Origin: Saccharicrinis fermentans DSM 9555 = JCM 21142
Lineage (GTDB): Bacteria > Bacteroidota > Bacteroidia > Bacteroidales > Marinilabiliaceae
NCBI RefSeq assembly: GCF_000517085.1
Contig: NZ_KI912107.1
Location: forward strand, 1,302,398 to 1,366,397
Direction of reading: 5' to 3'
DNA length: 64,000 nt
Part shown: piece by piece, positions 19,195-27,482 of the stretch
Layout: every line of letters begins with the position of its first letter
Numbering within the stretch: position 1 is the first letter of the stretch
Position numbers and translations under genes: made by a program
The notes under the pieces: generated by a model
What the model saw: the letters and a program-made list of their open reading frames with translations, nothing else
The model's database searches: none
Told to the model about the DNA's origin: nothing

Positions 19195-21210
19195 ATGACA
19201 GAATTAGATAAAAAAATAAATCAACACTTTGGTGGTAAAGTAGTAAGAAAAGATCTGACTAAATTGGTAAAGGGTAATGCGATAGTACCAACTTATGTAT
19301 TGGAGTATTTATTAGGGCAATATTGTGCGACAGATGATGAAGAAACTATTTACCAAGGTGTTGAGACTGTTAAGAATATCATATCTAAGCATTTTGTACA
19401 TCGCGATGAGGCGCAAATGATTAAATCAACGGTACGTGAAAAAGGAACACATCGAATTATTGATAAAATTGCAGTAAAATTAAATGATCGAAAAGATCAG
19501 TATGAAGCTTCTTTTGCCAACTTAGGGTTAAATAAGATACCTATTGGAGATTCTGTGATTAAAGAGCATAAAAAGTTGTTGTCGAGCGGTGTGTGGTGTA
19601 TTCTAAGCTTGGCTTATTATCCGTCTGATGAGAAAGATGCGTCACCCTGGATTATTGAAAATATTAAACCAATACAAGTGTCTAATGTAGACATTGATGA
19701 ATATAAGGATATCCGAAAGAAATTTAGTAAAGAAGAATGGATAGATCTGCTTATGCAGTCTATAGGACTGAACCCTAAAGAATTTACCTTACGTTCAAAG
19801 TTACTACAACTCACCCGTTTGGTACCTTTTGTAGAGAATAATTATAATTTAATTGAGTTAGGGCCAAAAGGAACCGGGAAATCACATATCTATTCGGAAA
19901 TGTCACCACATGGTATCCTTATCTCAGGAGGCGAAGTATCCAAAGCTAAATTATTTGTTAATAATAGTAGCGGAGAAATAGGCTTAGTTGGCTACTGGGA
20001 TGTGGTGGCCTACGATGAATTTGCGGGAAAGACTAAAAAATCGGATCGTGGGCTGGTCGATATCATGAAAAATTATATGGCCAATAAATCTTTTTCAAGG
20101 GGAACGCAAGTGTATGGAGCTTCTGCCTCGATGGTATTTGTGGGTAATACGGATCATTCTGTACCACATATGATTAAACATAGTAACCTGTTTGATGCGT
20201 TACCTAAAGATTATTACGATACTGCTTTTTTAGATAGAATGCATGCTTATGTACCTGGTTGGGAGGTTCAAAAATTACGTAATGAAATGTTTAGCTCGGA
20301 TTATGGATTTATTGTGGATTATCTGGCTGAAATATTAAAGGGATTAAGAAAGGATGACAAAACAAATGAGTATGCTAAATATTTTAAACTATCCGATTCT
20401 ATCACTACGCGCGATAAAACATCTATAGCTAAAACATTTGCCGGCTTGCTTAAAGTCATCTATCCTCATGGAGAATTAAATGAACAGGAAGCTAAGGAGC
20501 TGCTGGATTTTTCGATAGAGAACAGAAAAAGAGTAAAACAGCAGCTTCAAAAAATGGATGAAACCTTTGAAGAAGTAGATTTTAGCTATGAGAGAATTAG
20601 CGATGGAAAAAGAACGGTGATAGAAACGTTAGAAGTATTGGAGTATGGTGTGCCTGCGACTAAAAAAACGTTAATCAGCGATGAAAGTAGTGTAAAATCG
20701 GAAGGTAAGAACGTGGCTGAGGATGTACCTTTTGAACTTGAAGGTGGTCAAAAGATTATACGTGATAACCAAAAAGGTATTTCTTATGATATGCTATTGG
20801 GTGCTTATCTAATAGGTGCAACAGATATTAAAATCATTGATCCATACGTACGTTTGCCTTATCAGCTACGTAACTTCATGGAGTTTGCTAAACTTGTCAC
20901 AGAAAAGAAAGAACCAGGTGTTGAAGTCAAATTGCATTTGGTGACTAATAATAATGAAGATTATGTAGAGAATGCTAAAGAAGCATTTGAACAGATGGCT
21001 TATTCTTTAGAGGCTTTAGGCATACTGTTCTCTTATGAGTTTGATGAAAACATCCACGATCGTTCTATTATAATGAACAATGATTGGAAAATCATTCTTG
21101 GCAGAGGACTTGATATCTGGCAGAAAACAGGAGGCTGGTACGATATTAACGAATATGTGCAAGAACAACGATTGTGCAAAGCATGTGAAATAACATACGT
21201 AAAAAAATAA
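19195..21210 (+). CDS. brxL: BREX BrxL AAA+ protein with C-terminal MIT_C (phospholipase-D-like) domain
   Basis: BrxL is the Lon-like AAA+ DNA-binding factor of BREX. Walker A GPKGTGKS is at 223-230, followed by ILISGGEVSKAKLFV and Walker B-type VVAYDEFAG near 270. In place of a recognisable Lon-like end, residues about 530-668 match the MIT_C domain of MITD1-type proteins: KIIDPYVRLPYQLRNFMEF, VKLHLVTNN, then IHDRSIIMNNDWKI, LGRGLD and a final CKACEITY. That domain has a phospholipase-D fold. Length 671 matches normal BrxL, so the domain is a replacement rather than an extension. It is the last gene of the operon, with a hairpin overlapping its stop. Confidence 0.92.
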   Translation: MTELDKKINQHFGGKVVRKDLTKLVKGNAIVPTYVLEYLLGQYCATDDEETIYQGVETVKNIISKHFVHRDEAQMIKSTVREKGTHRIIDKIAVKLNDRKDQYEASFANLGLNKIPIGDSVIKEHKKLLSSGVWCILSLAYYPSDEKDASPWIIENIKPIQVSNVDIDEYKDIRKKFSKEEWIDLLMQSIGLNPKEFTLRSKLLQLTRLVPFVENNYNLIELGPKGTGKSHIYSEMSPHGILISGGEVSKAKLFVNNSSGEIGLVGYWDVVAYDEFAGKTKKSDRGLVDIMKNYMANKSFSRGTQVYGASASMVFVGNTDHSVPHMIKHSNLFDALPKDYYDTAFLDRMHAYVPGWEVQKLRNEMFSSDYGFIVDYLAEILKGLRKDDKTNEYAKYFKLSDSITTRDKTSIAKTFAGLLKVIYPHGELNEQEAKELLDFSIENRKRVKQQLQKMDETFEEVDFSYERISDGKRTVIETLEVLEYGVPATKKTLISDESSVKSEGKNVAEDVPFELEGGQKIIRDNQKGISYDMLLGAYLIGATDIKIIDPYVRLPYQLRNFMEFAKLVTEKKEPGVEVKLHLVTNNNEDYVENAKEAFEQMAYSLEALGILFSYEFDENIHDRSIIMNNDWKIILGRGLDIWQKTGGWYDINEYVQEQRLCKACEITYVKK

Positions 21211-21239
21211 AGGTAGCGTTTTTTATACCGCTACCTTTA
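21208..21239 (+). terminator. Hairpin terminator after brxL
   Basis: AGGTAGCG at 21211-21218 pairs with CGCTACCT at 21229-21236 and AAA/TTT extend the stem. It begins at the brxL stop codon and could serve both the plus-strand operon and the convergent small gene on the minus strand. Confidence 0.7.
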
Positions 21240-21259
21240 TCTTGGATAGTTTTAACTAA

Positions 21260-21466
21260 CTAGCTTTTGTGACATGGAAGACAACAATGAAAACAACCGT
21301 CGACTTGGTTATAATGGCTTTTTGCTGCATTAATAGCAGGTTTACAATTAGAGAAAACACCTAAGTCAATTTTGTTGTGATTTTCTGGCATGAAAATACA
21401 TCCTTCTTTGTGTACTTCATGGTCTCCATTGTCTTGAGCATTTTTGTTCACATAATAATGTGGCAT
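21260..21466 (-). CDS. Small conserved Cys/His-rich protein
   Basis: The 68-residue product starts PHYYVNKNAQDNGDHEVH, a pattern I recognise from widespread small bacterial proteins of unknown function. It carries CIF, NCKPAINAA and a terminal CFHCCLPCH, so seven Cys/His residues could bind a metal. No signal peptide or membrane segment. It faces the BREX operon tail to tail. No function is assigned; the confidence refers to its being a real gene. Confidence 0.75.
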   Translation of the reverse strand: MPHYYVNKNAQDNGDHEVHKEGCIFMPENHNKIDLGVFSNCKPAINAAKSHYNQVDGCFHCCLPCHKS

Positions 21467-21887
21467 AATGAATCGTGTTTAAAAGGTTAATGAATAAATT
21501 AATACTACAATGTTAAGCGTGACTAGTGCAGTCATTGTGCATAGTAAATTCATTATTTCGAGGGGTCAATTTACAATATGAATTGTAGACTAAGCTACTT
21601 ATCCAAACTTCATCTCCGCTTGCTCTTGCCCTGGCAAACAGAAAAGCTCTTTTGTAATTTTAGCCTTGCTGATTGTTGCACCACTCAACAAAACTGGAAC
21701 AAATTCAGCTTTGCGCTGGCTTATCGCAATAATGGTAAAATGTATGAGTAGTGGCAGATTGACGAGAGTCAATTTATCCGACTGCTGCAAAAGTTAGCAC
21801 GAGATTCGACTGTCGATTTTGCACAAACCGCCATGCCTTATTAGCACGAGTTGCCGCTTGTAATTTATACTAGTGAACACTTTGCTA
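21467..21887. other. Gene-poor spacer with an attC-like R'' half-site
   Basis: No convincing gene. A 63-codon minus-strand frame at 21599-21790 has no domain and I treat it as chance. At 21850-21858 the plus strand reads GTTGCCGCT; on the minus strand this is AGCGGCAAC, 30 bases downstream of the DUF1566 gene stop, and it is exactly complementary to the cassette start at 23356-23364. Two copies of GCACGAG (21795 and 21845 regions) flank a short palindrome (TCGACTGTCGA), compatible with attC secondary structure. The far end of this attC is not resolved. Confidence 0.5.
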
Positions 21888-22823
21888 TTAGAAAGCTCTT
21901 ATGGCTCTAACTTTATAACTACCTGATTTGCCATAAGGAGCTCTGTATTTTGAACTTAAAATATAACAGTAAGCTTTACCTGAATCATATTCTGTAGATG
22001 ACCAATAAATACTCCTATTTTCTTCATAATGCCCAATCTCAATTTCTGTTGTCAAAGAATTACCGTCATTTGAGATAGCTTTATTTATTTCATATAGATG
22101 GTAGTCAATAAGAGATAATTCTGTGATACCAGGTAAATACCAGTCACTATATATCCCTGTATCATAGTCATTATTAGTGTAGTCATTACAAAGTTGAGAT
22201 GCACTATTTGAATGTCCTTCTTGATTAATTATAGCTGTTGTATTGCTATCTCCATCCCATGAATTAGTTGTTCCTATGTTTGTATCAGTAATATTACTCC
22301 ATTGATAAGAAGTACTTAAATCTACCATACTAACAATTAGACCATGTTCACCAGTACTATCAACTAAAAATATAACCCCACCACCATATAAATCTCCAAT
22401 ATTGTAGGAGGATGTCACCGATTCAGCAGTTTTTGCATGCAAAGCATAAGGTACACTAAGTAATTGACTTGAACCAGTTATTGTATATGATGTTCCTCCT
22501 GTGATATCAATCTCTGTTTTTAGAAAAAATGTATCGCTAGACCAGTCAATACTTTCAAATTCTCCACTTTCAACACTGCCTTCACCAATTATAATAGAGA
22601 GTAAACCATTATAATTAGTTGTAGTAGTTTGAGTTTCTACATATACAGATGTGCCGTCAGCTGAACTTTGAAGTATGCTAATTTGTATTCCTATTTCTTG
22701 ATTTGCCACCAAGTCATCGTTTGAATTCCTAATTACTGCTTGGTAACTCAATTTTTCCGGAACTTGAGCAAAGCAATGACTTGCAATAGATAATGCGATA
22801 ACGATTGTAAATAGTATTTTCAT
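21888..22823 (-). CDS. Secreted DUF1566 (Lcl-type C-terminal domain) protein
   Basis: 311 residues with a clear signal peptide (FTIVIALSIASHCFAQ). The first 130 residues (EKLSYQAVIRNSNDDLVANQEIGIQISIL ... LLSVPYALHAKTAE, quoted here in part) are the common Bacteroidota extracellular segment that precedes DUF1566 or tail-fibre-like domains. The rest has the Lcl/DUF1566 signature GGVIFLVDSTGEHGLIV, a central Trp, DWYLPGITELSLI, and a final IYWSSTEYDSGKAYC and VRAIRAF. Function unknown; cell-surface carbohydrate or host interaction is a general guess. It forms an operon with the gene 3 bases upstream and would be cargo of the third cassette. Confidence 0.85.
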   Translation of the reverse strand: MKILFTIVIALSIASHCFAQVPEKLSYQAVIRNSNDDLVANQEIGIQISILQSSADGTSVYVETQTTTTNYNGLLSIIIGEGSVESGEFESIDWSSDTFFLKTEIDITGGTSYTITGSSQLLSVPYALHAKTAESVTSSYNIGDLYGGGVIFLVDSTGEHGLIVSMVDLSTSYQWSNITDTNIGTTNSWDGDSNTTAIINQEGHSNSASQLCNDYTNNDYDTGIYSDWYLPGITELSLIDYHLYEINKAISNDGNSLTTEIEIGHYEENRSIYWSSTEYDSGKAYCYILSSKYRAPYGKSGSYKVRAIRAF

Positions 22824-22826
22824 TAT

Positions 22827-23309
22827 TTATTTTTTAATGATTTGAAATGAATTAATTTTTTCATTGTTTTGCAAAATTGTAATAAAATATGTTGCAGAGA
22901 CTAATCCGCTCATATTAATTTGTGTTTGAACATCAGTTATTTTACTTTTTTGTAATTGCCTGCCATTAATATCGAAAATTTTATAGGAGTAATTTTCCAT
23001 ATCATTAGTTTCAATTTGCAGTGTTAAAATATCACTTGTAGGGTTTGGATATACCTTAGTTTTTATATTAAGAAATTCTTTAACTTCTGTTGTTATTGTA
23101 ATTTCATAGGGGTGTTGCACTCCTTCTGATAATTCACCATCAGCACCTGTATGAATCGAGTTTGCAAATTGACCGATACTATAACTAATAGTACCATCAC
23201 TGCTTGAAATATTGTTGCATCCCGCATTTACACTTTCCTGAGCTCGCATTCCTGTCAACTTCATAAATAACAAGAAAAACAAACATAAAATTAAGCTTTG
23301 ATGTTTCAT
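22827..23309 (-). CDS. Small secreted protein with type IX secretion (type A) sorting tail
   Basis: 160 residues. Signal peptide LILCLFFLLFMKLTGMRAQ, then SVNAGCNNISSSDGTISYSIGQ, a motif typical of small Bacteroidota surface proteins, and a C-terminal domain from about 80 with KVYPNPTSDILTLQI, YKIFDINGRQL and TYFITI, the type A T9SS sorting domain that directs export across the outer membrane. Together with the downstream DUF1566 gene it makes up a two-gene cassette. Confidence 0.85.
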   Translation of the reverse strand: MKHQSLILCLFFLLFMKLTGMRAQESVNAGCNNISSSDGTISYSIGQFANSIHTGADGELSEGVQHPYEITITTEVKEFLNIKTKVYPNPTSDILTLQIETNDMENYSYKIFDINGRQLQKSKITDVQTQINMSGLVSATYFITILQNNEKINSFQIIKK

Positions 23310-23355
23310 TTTTTTACTGGTTTCGTATTATTATTGATTCTTCTAGAGGTCTTTT

Positions 23356-23364
23356 AGCGGCAAC
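23356..23364 (-). other. Cassette start (attC R' half-site) of the DUF1566/T9SS cassette
   Basis: On the minus strand this reads GTTGCCGCT, fitting the G|TTRRRY integron crossover core loosely. The same nine bases occur in opposite orientation after the last gene of the cassette (21850-21858). In integron cassettes the first bases of a cassette are complementary to the start of its own attC, which is what is seen. The 210 bases between here and the intron hold no gene; a GC-rich hairpin with arms GTGTG/CACAC and CTGCA/TGCAG lies at about 23480-23517. Confidence 0.55.
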
Positions 23365-23576
23365 GTCGTTTCGAATATGGGGCGTTTGGCATTTCAAGAC
23401 ACCATCGTATCAAATCGCTATATATTCTATTAATTGTACTTATTTCAAATTTAGCACTATCCGCCAAATGACCTATATTTTGTGTGTGTGCCCTGCATGT
23501 GCTGCAGTACACCCACACCCGAAGTTGTTGAAAAAGTTTGAAAATACAAATTATCTTCAATAAACCTCGGATTAGG

Positions 23577-24157
23577 GTGCATTATTTTTATCCATAGGGT
23601 GAAAGTCCCATCACGGGCGGAGGTAACGCTTCGAACCGTTAGCAAGTGGCAAGCTGGCTTGGGGTGACCCATGCAGTGAAGGAAGCCAAACGGCAAACTC
23701 TGGTACTGACGGACAGAAACCGTATATGAGGCTTTGTAAACCGGATGAGCAAGCATATCATTGTGACGTCCAAACACCAAGGAGGTGAGTGTTTATAAAG
23801 TAGATGCGGCAGGCATTGGAGGAAGGATACAGCAATTACCAGGGGAGAGCTCCGTAACCACGGGTTGGTAGAGCGGAGCAGTCAGCAGACGCCATAGTAC
23901 TTGCAAGTAACGAGCTACATAGAGGAATGTAGAGGTCTCACAACGCAAGGAAGGGCCGAGCATTTGGGAGATAAAAAATTTGACTGGGAGGTATAAGGAT
24001 TCGAGCCTTACTAGCCCTTTCTTAAAGTATTGAAAAGCTATAGATGGTGAAAAGAGCAACTATAGTAAACCAGATGAACCGCCGTATACGAGACCCTTAC
24101 GTACGGTGGTGTGAGAGGTGCACCAGTGGGCTGTTAGCTCACTGGCCATCTACTCGA
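23577..24157 (+). ncRNA. ORF-less group II intron
   Basis: The 5' end GTGC is followed by the conserved GGGTGAAAGTCCC. Domain I/III-like segments include AAGTGGCAAGCTGG and GCAGTCAGCAGACGCCATAGTAC. Domain V is plain at 24076-24112: GAACCGCCGTATACG, loop, TACGTACGGTGGTG. Domain VI is the CCAGTG/CACTGG hairpin at about 24122-24145, then CTACTCGAT. No reverse-transcriptase gene remains in domain IV, so any mobility must come from a protein acting in trans. It is transcribed opposite to the flanking genes and its 3' end touches the stop codon of the HEPN-like gene. The 5' boundary is uncertain by several bases. Confidence 0.8.
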
Positions 24158-25741
24158 TTAGCTCTCGTTATTATTGTAATTTTCATTCCAAATTATCTCA
24201 TAGTTTTTACAACTTTCGACTTTGCCATAAGTAAGTGGAGCTTTTATCGTTTTAGTCTGATTCATATTGATTACACAAACAAGTGATGGTGGTAAACCTC
24301 TATTAATAAATTCTCTTACTCGTGCATCTGTTGTATAAATAAATACTCTTGTATATCGTACTCTTAAGAATCTTTTAAAACTGAATTTCTTATATGATGA
24401 TTTTGAGTGTTTCTTCGCTAACCTTATTATATTTTGTGCATTTGACTTAATATCTTCGTTGTCAACTTTCCCATTTATATAATAACTAACTCTAGGACTA
24501 ATAAGATACCTGCCTTTTGAGTGAGAACTACTTTCCTTATATCTGTATCGGTTAGATAGTTTGTGGCTTTGTATGCTCTCTAAATAACTACCCAATGAAC
24601 TTTTTAATATCATTCTATATGTTCCTATTTTATAGAATAGTTTAGGTAGTTTCCATTTGGGGATAAAAAACAGTAGATTATCCTCCATAACTCCTTTGTA
24701 GTCCTCTATCTGACTGCTTTCGTGTTTTCGTAATTGGCAAAGCTTGTCTGTATTAAACCCCGCAAATCCATCAATTTTAGATTTAGAATTTTTCGATTTT
24801 AAGCCGATAAAAATTCTATTATAACCTGTGGTGAATTTCTCTGTTAATACTGCAGTTCTGAATATGTTAAACTGAACTTTGTTATAATCTAGAAAGTCAT
24901 TCTTGATATATAGATTAAGCTGTCTTTTGTTATTTATATTACGACTATCAAAAGATGTTATTGCTTCCCAAGCTGGTCCGTTAATTTGGTATTTTAGTTC
25001 TTCAAATAAAAGACTTTGTGGGATATAATCATTTAACGATAAGTTTGGCTTTGACGATGAAAGAAAATAAAGCCCTAGTGACAATACAAACCCATTTAAG
25101 CAATCGAGTAATCTATCGAACATTTTAATAATTTGCTTAAAAGGAATAGAAGTCGCATTTCCTTTTTTATCAATATACTTGAATTCATTATTGATAATTT
25201 CAATTTTCCCGTGAGCGATACCGTTTCTTATGTTATTATTATAAAATTCTGAGATAAAACCAAAATCAGTATTTGCTAATTCTTCTACACAATTAAATAT
25301 GTCTAAGCCTGAAATAGATTTGCTTCTCGAAGTTCTTGAGTAAATCGATGGTAAGAGAATTAAGGTGTAGAATCCATTTTCTAAAAGCCTTAAGTAATTG
25401 TAATGAATATTTTTATCGATAAACTCTAGTATATCTAGCTCGTCTTTTGGTATTGCAATATTGTGAATGTTTAGACTGTTGATTTCTTCAATAACTCTTA
25501 TTGATTGGTCAATAATTCCTCGGTTCTCGCCGAGTATCTTTTTTGATTCTGATGCCGATAGTTTTGATAGAAAACGAGTATATTCTATTTCTGCTTTTTT
25601 AGAATAGTATTTGTTGGGAGAAACTTCAAGATATCTAATTAGCGACAAGCACTCAGCATCTCCATCAATACTAAAGCTGTTTTTAACTTTAGTAAACCAA
25701 TTCTTATGAAGTTCTCTTGTTATAGGATTCTCTATAATCAT
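24158..25741 (-). CDS. Large protein with HEPN-like Rx4H motif, unrecognised family
   Basis: 527 residues, no signal peptide or membrane helix. I recognise no full-length family. The stretch NIRNGIAHG puts Arg172 and His177 in an Rx4H arrangement within a helical region, the catalytic pattern of HEPN RNases, followed by a helix ending in LLDCLNGFVLSLGLYFLS. The C-terminal half (after 270) is Ser/Lys/Arg-rich with no motif known to me. The stop codon TAA lies inside the sequence GAGAGCTAA, which forms the start of the cassette's own attC; the group II intron begins at the next base. An RNase toxin or antiviral function is inferred from the one motif and the setting. Confidence 0.7.
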   Translation of the reverse strand: MIIENPITRELHKNWFTKVKNSFSIDGDAECLSLIRYLEVSPNKYYSKKAEIEYTRFLSKLSASESKKILGENRGIIDQSIRVIEEINSLNIHNIAIPKDELDILEFIDKNIHYNYLRLLENGFYTLILLPSIYSRTSRSKSISGLDIFNCVEELANTDFGFISEFYNNNIRNGIAHGKIEIINNEFKYIDKKGNATSIPFKQIIKMFDRLLDCLNGFVLSLGLYFLSSSKPNLSLNDYIPQSLLFEELKYQINGPAWEAITSFDSRNINNKRQLNLYIKNDFLDYNKVQFNIFRTAVLTEKFTTGYNRIFIGLKSKNSKSKIDGFAGFNTDKLCQLRKHESSQIEDYKGVMEDNLLFFIPKWKLPKLFYKIGTYRMILKSSLGSYLESIQSHKLSNRYRYKESSSHSKGRYLISPRVSYYINGKVDNEDIKSNAQNIIRLAKKHSKSSYKKFSFKRFLRVRYTRVFIYTTDARVREFINRGLPPSLVCVINMNQTKTIKAPLTYGKVESCKNYEIIWNENYNNNES

Positions 25742-25758
25742 CGGGTGTTTTTTTTAAT

Positions 25759-25895
25759 GAGAGCTAACGGTAAATTATAAGTGGAGCAGTGGATTTGCGT
25801 GTGATTCTCTGTCCGTATACGGACGAGAGAATGAGCGGAAAGCCGCCGCTGGCATAGCACTGAACCCACTGTTACATTTATAAAATGTTAGGTGC
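25759..25895 (-). other. attC-like recombination site between two cassettes
   Basis: An imperfect palindrome of about 130 bp. On the minus strand it opens with GCACCTAAC (R'') and closes at CCG|TTAGCTCTC (R'). Inner arms pair through TATAA, CAGTGG and neighbouring bases with extra unpaired bases on one side, and the centre is a strong hairpin, ATTCTCT-GTCCGTATACGGAC-AGAGAAT. Size, core sites and asymmetric pairing fit an integron attC. GCACCTAAC matches the start of the upstream cassette (27154-27162) and GTTAGCTCTC matches the end of the downstream one (24158-24166). Confidence 0.75.
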
Positions 25896-25946
25896 TGGTG
25901 TTACCTTTTTTATTTTTCAATTTTATATTTTGTTTGTATTTCAATT

Positions 25947-27110
25947 CTAGTCGTTTTTTATAGTCAGTTGCAATAAATGATTTGGTAGCTCAGGAAAAAT
26001 TAAGTCCTTAGTTTCTAAATCATCTTTAAAAATACGAACTAATTCTTTTGCATTTACTAAGTCATTTCGTTCTGGTCTGTCAAGAGTTTGCTCTAATTCT
26101 TGGTATTGTTCTAAAACATAATCATTTAATTCTTGCATGTTTTTTCTTTTACCTTCACGATAAACAAACTTTAATATTGATAGACCATATTCTGCAATCT
26201 TTAAATTATTTAAGTGGATAAAAGCATCATATGCTAAGATATATCCAATGTAAACACATTTTTTACCATTTTCAATCCTCTTTTTCGTGTCATTATTATA
26301 GGATGAAGGAAACAAAGTAAGAACTAATGAATGAATTGAACCAGCAATATCCGAAGGGATTTTTACTGATGTTAAGTGTGCGACATCTTCTAAAAAATCG
26401 AATATTGCACTAGCAATTCTTTCATTTGAATGGTCTGGAAATCTATAAAGTTTATTTAGTACATTTTTCTTGTCATCCCAAGATGCCTCAAAATACTCCT
26501 CTCTTATTTTTTCAATCTCTAAAATAATTATTGCCGTTTTTGTAATTTGAAAAACATCCTCTTCTGTCATTGTGAGAGTCAGTTTGTTATTTTCATCTTT
26601 TTGATTTGACTTATCAATGTATATACTCTGACGATATTTATCATTTGAATCTGGAAAGTAACTTGCAAGTAATCTCTCTTTTTGATTACATGATAATAAT
26701 TCTCGCTCAATTCTTGTTGAGTCATAAGTTGTACCTTCGATTCTATCCCTTAGTGCATAAAGCTTGTCTGAAAGTGTTGAAGAAGGTAAAGTTGAGTAGA
26801 ATCCTAAAAAACCTTGACAATTATGTTTTAACACTCTGTCATAAATGTCTGGCTCATCAGTATCTTTTACTGAATTATCAGAATGAGCAAAATGTTTGCA
26901 ACTTACAAGCCATTTTATTGTCGTTTCTCCACTAACACCAGTTCTGGTGTCAGAAACAATTAAATCCTTTTTACCATCAGGACCTCTATCTGGTCGTCTA
27001 ATAATTTTGAAACCAATAGTTTCTAGGAAATCACAGGCAAACTGTTCAAATCGGTCTTGTCCTCCATTACTTTTATTTGCTTGTGGTATTTCTCTGAAAT
27101 CAATCATCAT
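25947..27110 (-). CDS. Restriction-endonuclease-like (PD-(D/E)XK, Mrr-type) protein
   Basis: 387 residues. The N-terminal 120 residues carry the nuclease core: RFEQFACDFLETIGF with a conserved Glu, then GPDGKKD (Asp49) and WLVSCKH (Ser70-Cys-Lys72), giving the D...(S)xK pattern, and QGFLGFYSTLPSS as in Mrr/type IV-like enzymes. Residues 170-387 are helical and unrecognised. Such proteins cleave modified or foreign DNA, which fits the defence setting. The start at 27110 is preceded by CCAAAA and 40 bases of cassette leader. One copy per cassette, followed by an attC-like site 50 bases after its stop. Confidence 0.8.
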   Translation of the reverse strand: MMIDFREIPQANKSNGGQDRFEQFACDFLETIGFKIIRRPDRGPDGKKDLIVSDTRTGVSGETTIKWLVSCKHFAHSDNSVKDTDEPDIYDRVLKHNCQGFLGFYSTLPSSTLSDKLYALRDRIEGTTYDSTRIERELLSCNQKERLLASYFPDSNDKYRQSIYIDKSNQKDENNKLTLTMTEEDVFQITKTAIIILEIEKIREEYFEASWDDKKNVLNKLYRFPDHSNERIASAIFDFLEDVAHLTSVKIPSDIAGSIHSLVLTLFPSSYNNDTKKRIENGKKCVYIGYILAYDAFIHLNNLKIAEYGLSILKFVYREGKRKNMQELNDYVLEQYQELEQTLDRPERNDLVNAKELVRIFKDDLETKDLIFPELPNHLLQLTIKND

Positions 27111-27153
27111 TTTTGGTTAAATTAGTATAAGAGCACTGGGCTGAATTTCACTT

Positions 27154-27162
27154 GCACCTAAC
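27154..27162 (-). other. Cassette start (attC R' half-site) of the nuclease cassette
   Basis: On the minus strand GTTAGGTGC, which fits G|TTRRRY. The identical nine bases lie in opposite orientation at 25887-25895 after the nuclease gene, as expected for one integrated cassette. Beyond it, AAGGATTTTATCCTT (27167-27181) is a small palindrome belonging to the attC of the next cassette up, whose body is displaced by the IS91-like element. Confidence 0.6.
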
Positions 27163-27482
27163 TTATAAGGATTTTATCCTTTGTTCGACCAAGATAAGTA
27201 AAAAGTTGAACATTGATAAATATCCAAAATTATGATTGCTAATATTTATTAGTCATGAAGGATAAAATTACGTTGAACGAAGGCGGCCTAACCTATGCAC
27301 ATTTCATCTAGTTCTTTTTCTTTGTAAACGCTCTGATCCTAATATTTCTCTGTTATTTATACAACATTCTTTCATCAGCATGTTAATTTCGTTTGGTTTA
27401 AGGCATAACAATCCCGTTACACCCACATGAACGGTTGTTTTATTTGCATCCATGAAACAAAGAACGTTTTATCTGCTTAATG

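Noticed and set aside
16631-21210. Reading the cluster as a Pgl or DISARM system
   Set aside because: PglZ type A with a BrxL and PglX marks BREX; no PglW kinase or DISARM helicase/DUF1998 gene is seen.
21599-21790. 63-codon minus-strand frame as a small gene
   Set aside because: No domain, no ribosome-binding signal, and it lies in the spacer that should hold the attC of the third cassette.
23577-24157. Small protein genes in the intron (frames on both strands, up to 107 codons)
   Set aside because: The DNA is explained by group II intron RNA domains, and the frames show no protein motif.
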